From Bacteroidales bacterium UBA1392 (GTDB taxonomy: Bacteria; Bacteroidota; Bacteroidia; Bacteroidales; UBA932), in the NCBI GenBank assembly GCA_002305275.1, contig DBQO01000006.1, positions 78,704 through 85,808 on the forward strand: a stretch of DNA of 7,105 nucleotides. The letters run 5' to 3'. A program made the position numbers and the translations under genes. Positions 5,765-7,105 of this stretch are shown here, piece after piece (position 1 is the stretch's first letter; each line of letters opens with the position of its first letter). The notes beneath the pieces were generated by a model. That model worked only from the letters and a program-made list of their open reading frames with translations, was not told the origin of the DNA and did no database searches.

Positions 5765-6994
5765 ATGTCAAAATTTCCAACAGTACTCCACCGAAGAGCT
5801 ACTTATATTGAACGCATAAAGCCATTTATGCATACACCTATCGTAAAAGTAATGATTGGGCATCGAAGGGTGGGCAAGAGTTATATTCTTTATCAACTTA
5901 TTGACGAAATAAGGAATAATGAGCATGATGCCAATATCATATATATCAACAAGGAAGATATTGCTTATGTGGATATTGTCTCCTCAAAAGACCTGCATGA
6001 TTATATTGCATCCCGACTGATCAGTAAAAGAAAAAACTACATTTTTATTGACGAAATTCAAGAAATAAAAGATTTCAAAGTTGCCGTCCGCTCTTTGGCA
6101 TTGGACGACAATAATGATATCTACATTACAGGAAGCAACTCAGAGATGTTTTCGAGTGATTTGGCAAACGAACTAGGCGGCAGGTATGTTGAATTTAAGA
6201 TATATAGCCTTTCCTATATGGAGTTTCTGGACTTTCACAAACTGAATAATGACGATGAATCGCTGGAAAAATATGGCCGTTTCGGTGGTTTACCTTACCT
6301 AATTCACTTGCCAATGCGTGAAGAGGTGGTAATGGAGTATATTCGTTCGGTTTATTCAACCATTGTTCTTCGTGACGTTGTTGCTCGCCATAATATCCGT
6401 AATACGGCATTTTTGGAACAATTAATTCGTTTCTTGGCAGATAATATCGGCAGTCTTTTTTCTTCGAAAAGTATCAGTGATTTTTTGAAAAGTCAAAATA
6501 TACGAATGTCGCCAACATTAGTGTCCGAATATGCAGACGCTTTGGCTTCGGCATTTGTGGTTCATCGCTTAGGACGTTATGATATTGTTGGAAAACGTTT
6601 ATTTGAACGTGGCGAAAAGTATTTTTTCGAAAATATGGGAATCCGCAATGTTGTGGCGGGCTACAAACCGCAAGACAGAGCAAAACGATTGGAAAATATT
6701 GTTTGCAATCACTTGTCGTATTGCGGCTATGATATAACTGTGGGAACACTTTCGACTGAGGAAATCGATTTTGTTTGTAAACGAGCCGGCGAAACATTGT
6801 ATGTACAGGTTGCTGTGGAATTGTCTAAACCCGAAACTGTCGCCAGAGAGTTTGGCAATTTGTTGAAAATAAAAGACAATTATCCTAAAATAGTAGTATC
6901 CGGTGAACGTTCATTCGAAAATACTTACGAAGGAATAGAACACATTTACATTCGAGATTTTTTGACTTCTTCTGTTACTCCAAAAATTGTGTAA
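5765..6994 (+). CDS. AAA-family ATPase with DUF4143 C-terminal domain
   Basis: This 409-residue protein belongs to the large AAA_14/DUF4143 group, common and multi-copy in Bacteroidota and archaea, whose cellular role is not settled. It has Walker A GHRRVGKS at 32-39, Walker B YIFIDEIQ with D96 and E97, and a sensor-like TGSNS at 122-126 followed by LGGRYVEFKIYSLSYMEF. The second half begins near GGLPYL (174-179) and continues with YSTIVLRDVVARH (197-209), a winged-helix-like stretch around 215-265, and YFFENMGIRN (286-295). The end resembles a PD-(D/E)xK nuclease fold: E310, EIDFV with D335, and YVQVA at 346-350, where Gln takes the place of Lys. ATP binding is well supported; nuclease activity is doubtful. 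The start is fixed by the family-like N-terminus and the promoter about 30 bp upstream. It is transcribed alone, away from the operon, and nothing ties it to acyl-CoA metabolism. Confidence 0.92.
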   Translation: MSKFPTVLHRRATYIERIKPFMHTPIVKVMIGHRRVGKSYILYQLIDEIRNNEHDANIIYINKEDIAYVDIVSSKDLHDYIASRLISKRKNYIFIDEIQEIKDFKVAVRSLALDDNNDIYITGSNSEMFSSDLANELGGRYVEFKIYSLSYMEFLDFHKLNNDDESLEKYGRFGGLPYLIHLPMREEVVMEYIRSVYSTIVLRDVVARHNIRNTAFLEQLIRFLADNIGSLFSSKSISDFLKSQNIRMSPTLVSEYADALASAFVVHRLGRYDIVGKRLFERGEKYFFENMGIRNVVAGYKPQDRAKRLENIVCNHLSYCGYDITVGTLSTEEIDFVCKRAGETLYVQVAVELSKPETVAREFGNLLKIKDNYPKIVVSGERSFENTYEGIEHIYIRDFLTSSVTPKIV

Positions 6995-7105
6995 AAAAAG
7001 CACTATCTTTCCTCTATAAATCCTACCAACCTTTCGTCTGATATTCATACAGGGCTTATAAGTTTTATTTGTGCACATAGCAATTCTGTCTCTGATGATC
7101 TCAGA
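6995..7105. other. Non-coding tail after the ATPase gene
   Basis: No open frame of useful length and no strong terminator is visible. A possible weak stem pairs ATAAATCCT (about 7015-7023) with AGGGCTTAT (7051-7059) across a long loop, ahead of a T-rich stretch. At the very edge TCTGA (7091-7095) and TCAGA (7101-7105) form a 5-bp inverted repeat that may continue beyond the window. Confidence 0.4.

Noticed and set aside
6195..6797. Two minus-strand open frames opposite the ATPase gene, considered as an antitoxin or overlapping gene
   Set aside because: Both lie fully within conserved DUF4143 coding sequence and read as low-complexity shadows rich in Pro, His and Tyr.
6692..6814. Gln348 in place of the PD-(D/E)xK Lys at the ATPase C-terminus, as a sign of a novel inactive nuclease
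   Set aside because: As I recall the family, a YIQV-type motif here is common in DUF4143 proteins, so it is not a special feature of this protein.

Overview
The window looks like chromosomal DNA of an AT-rich member of the Bacteroidota, probably order Bacteroidales. Three things point there. Both promoters I can find match the Bacteroidetes sigma-ABfr consensus (TTTG, about 19-21 nt, TAnnTTTG). Convincing Shine-Dalgarno sequences are absent. The protein families fit. The assignment is inferred from the sequence alone and is not a database result.

Minus strand, positions 5236 down to the left edge: five genes in one direction with gaps of 11, 37, 41 and 44 bp, which reads as one operon. In transcription order they are an FabG-like short-chain dehydrogenase/reductase, a 13-helix sodium:solute symporter, a family I CoA-transferase of the 4-hydroxybutyrate/butyrate type, a KAS III-fold protein lacking two of the three catalytic residues, and a second, more HMG-CoA-synthase-like KAS III-fold protein cut off by the window edge. 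Together they suggest an acyl-CoA module: carboxylate transport, exchange of CoA with another acid, reduction or oxidation at the 3-position, and carbon-carbon bond formation or cleavage by a possible two-subunit thiolase-fold enzyme. No acyl carrier protein, dehydratase or classical thiolase is visible. The substrate and the direction of flux are unknown.

Positions 5237-5764: a 528-bp divergent intergenic region. It holds a textbook Bacteroidetes promoter driving the operon, a perfect 11-bp inverted repeat about 72 bp upstream of the predicted start of transcription (a likely operator), a possible decayed gene fragment followed by a hairpin, and a second promoter for the plus-strand gene.

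Plus strand, 5765-6994: a stand-alone AAA-family ATPase with a DUF4143 C-terminal half, unrelated to the operon in function as far as the sequence shows. The last 111 bp contain no gene I can support.

The part most worth pursuing is the pair of divergent KAS III-fold genes at the end of the operon. One has lost the His and Asn of the usual triad, and both carry the same leader element at identical spacing from the start codon.
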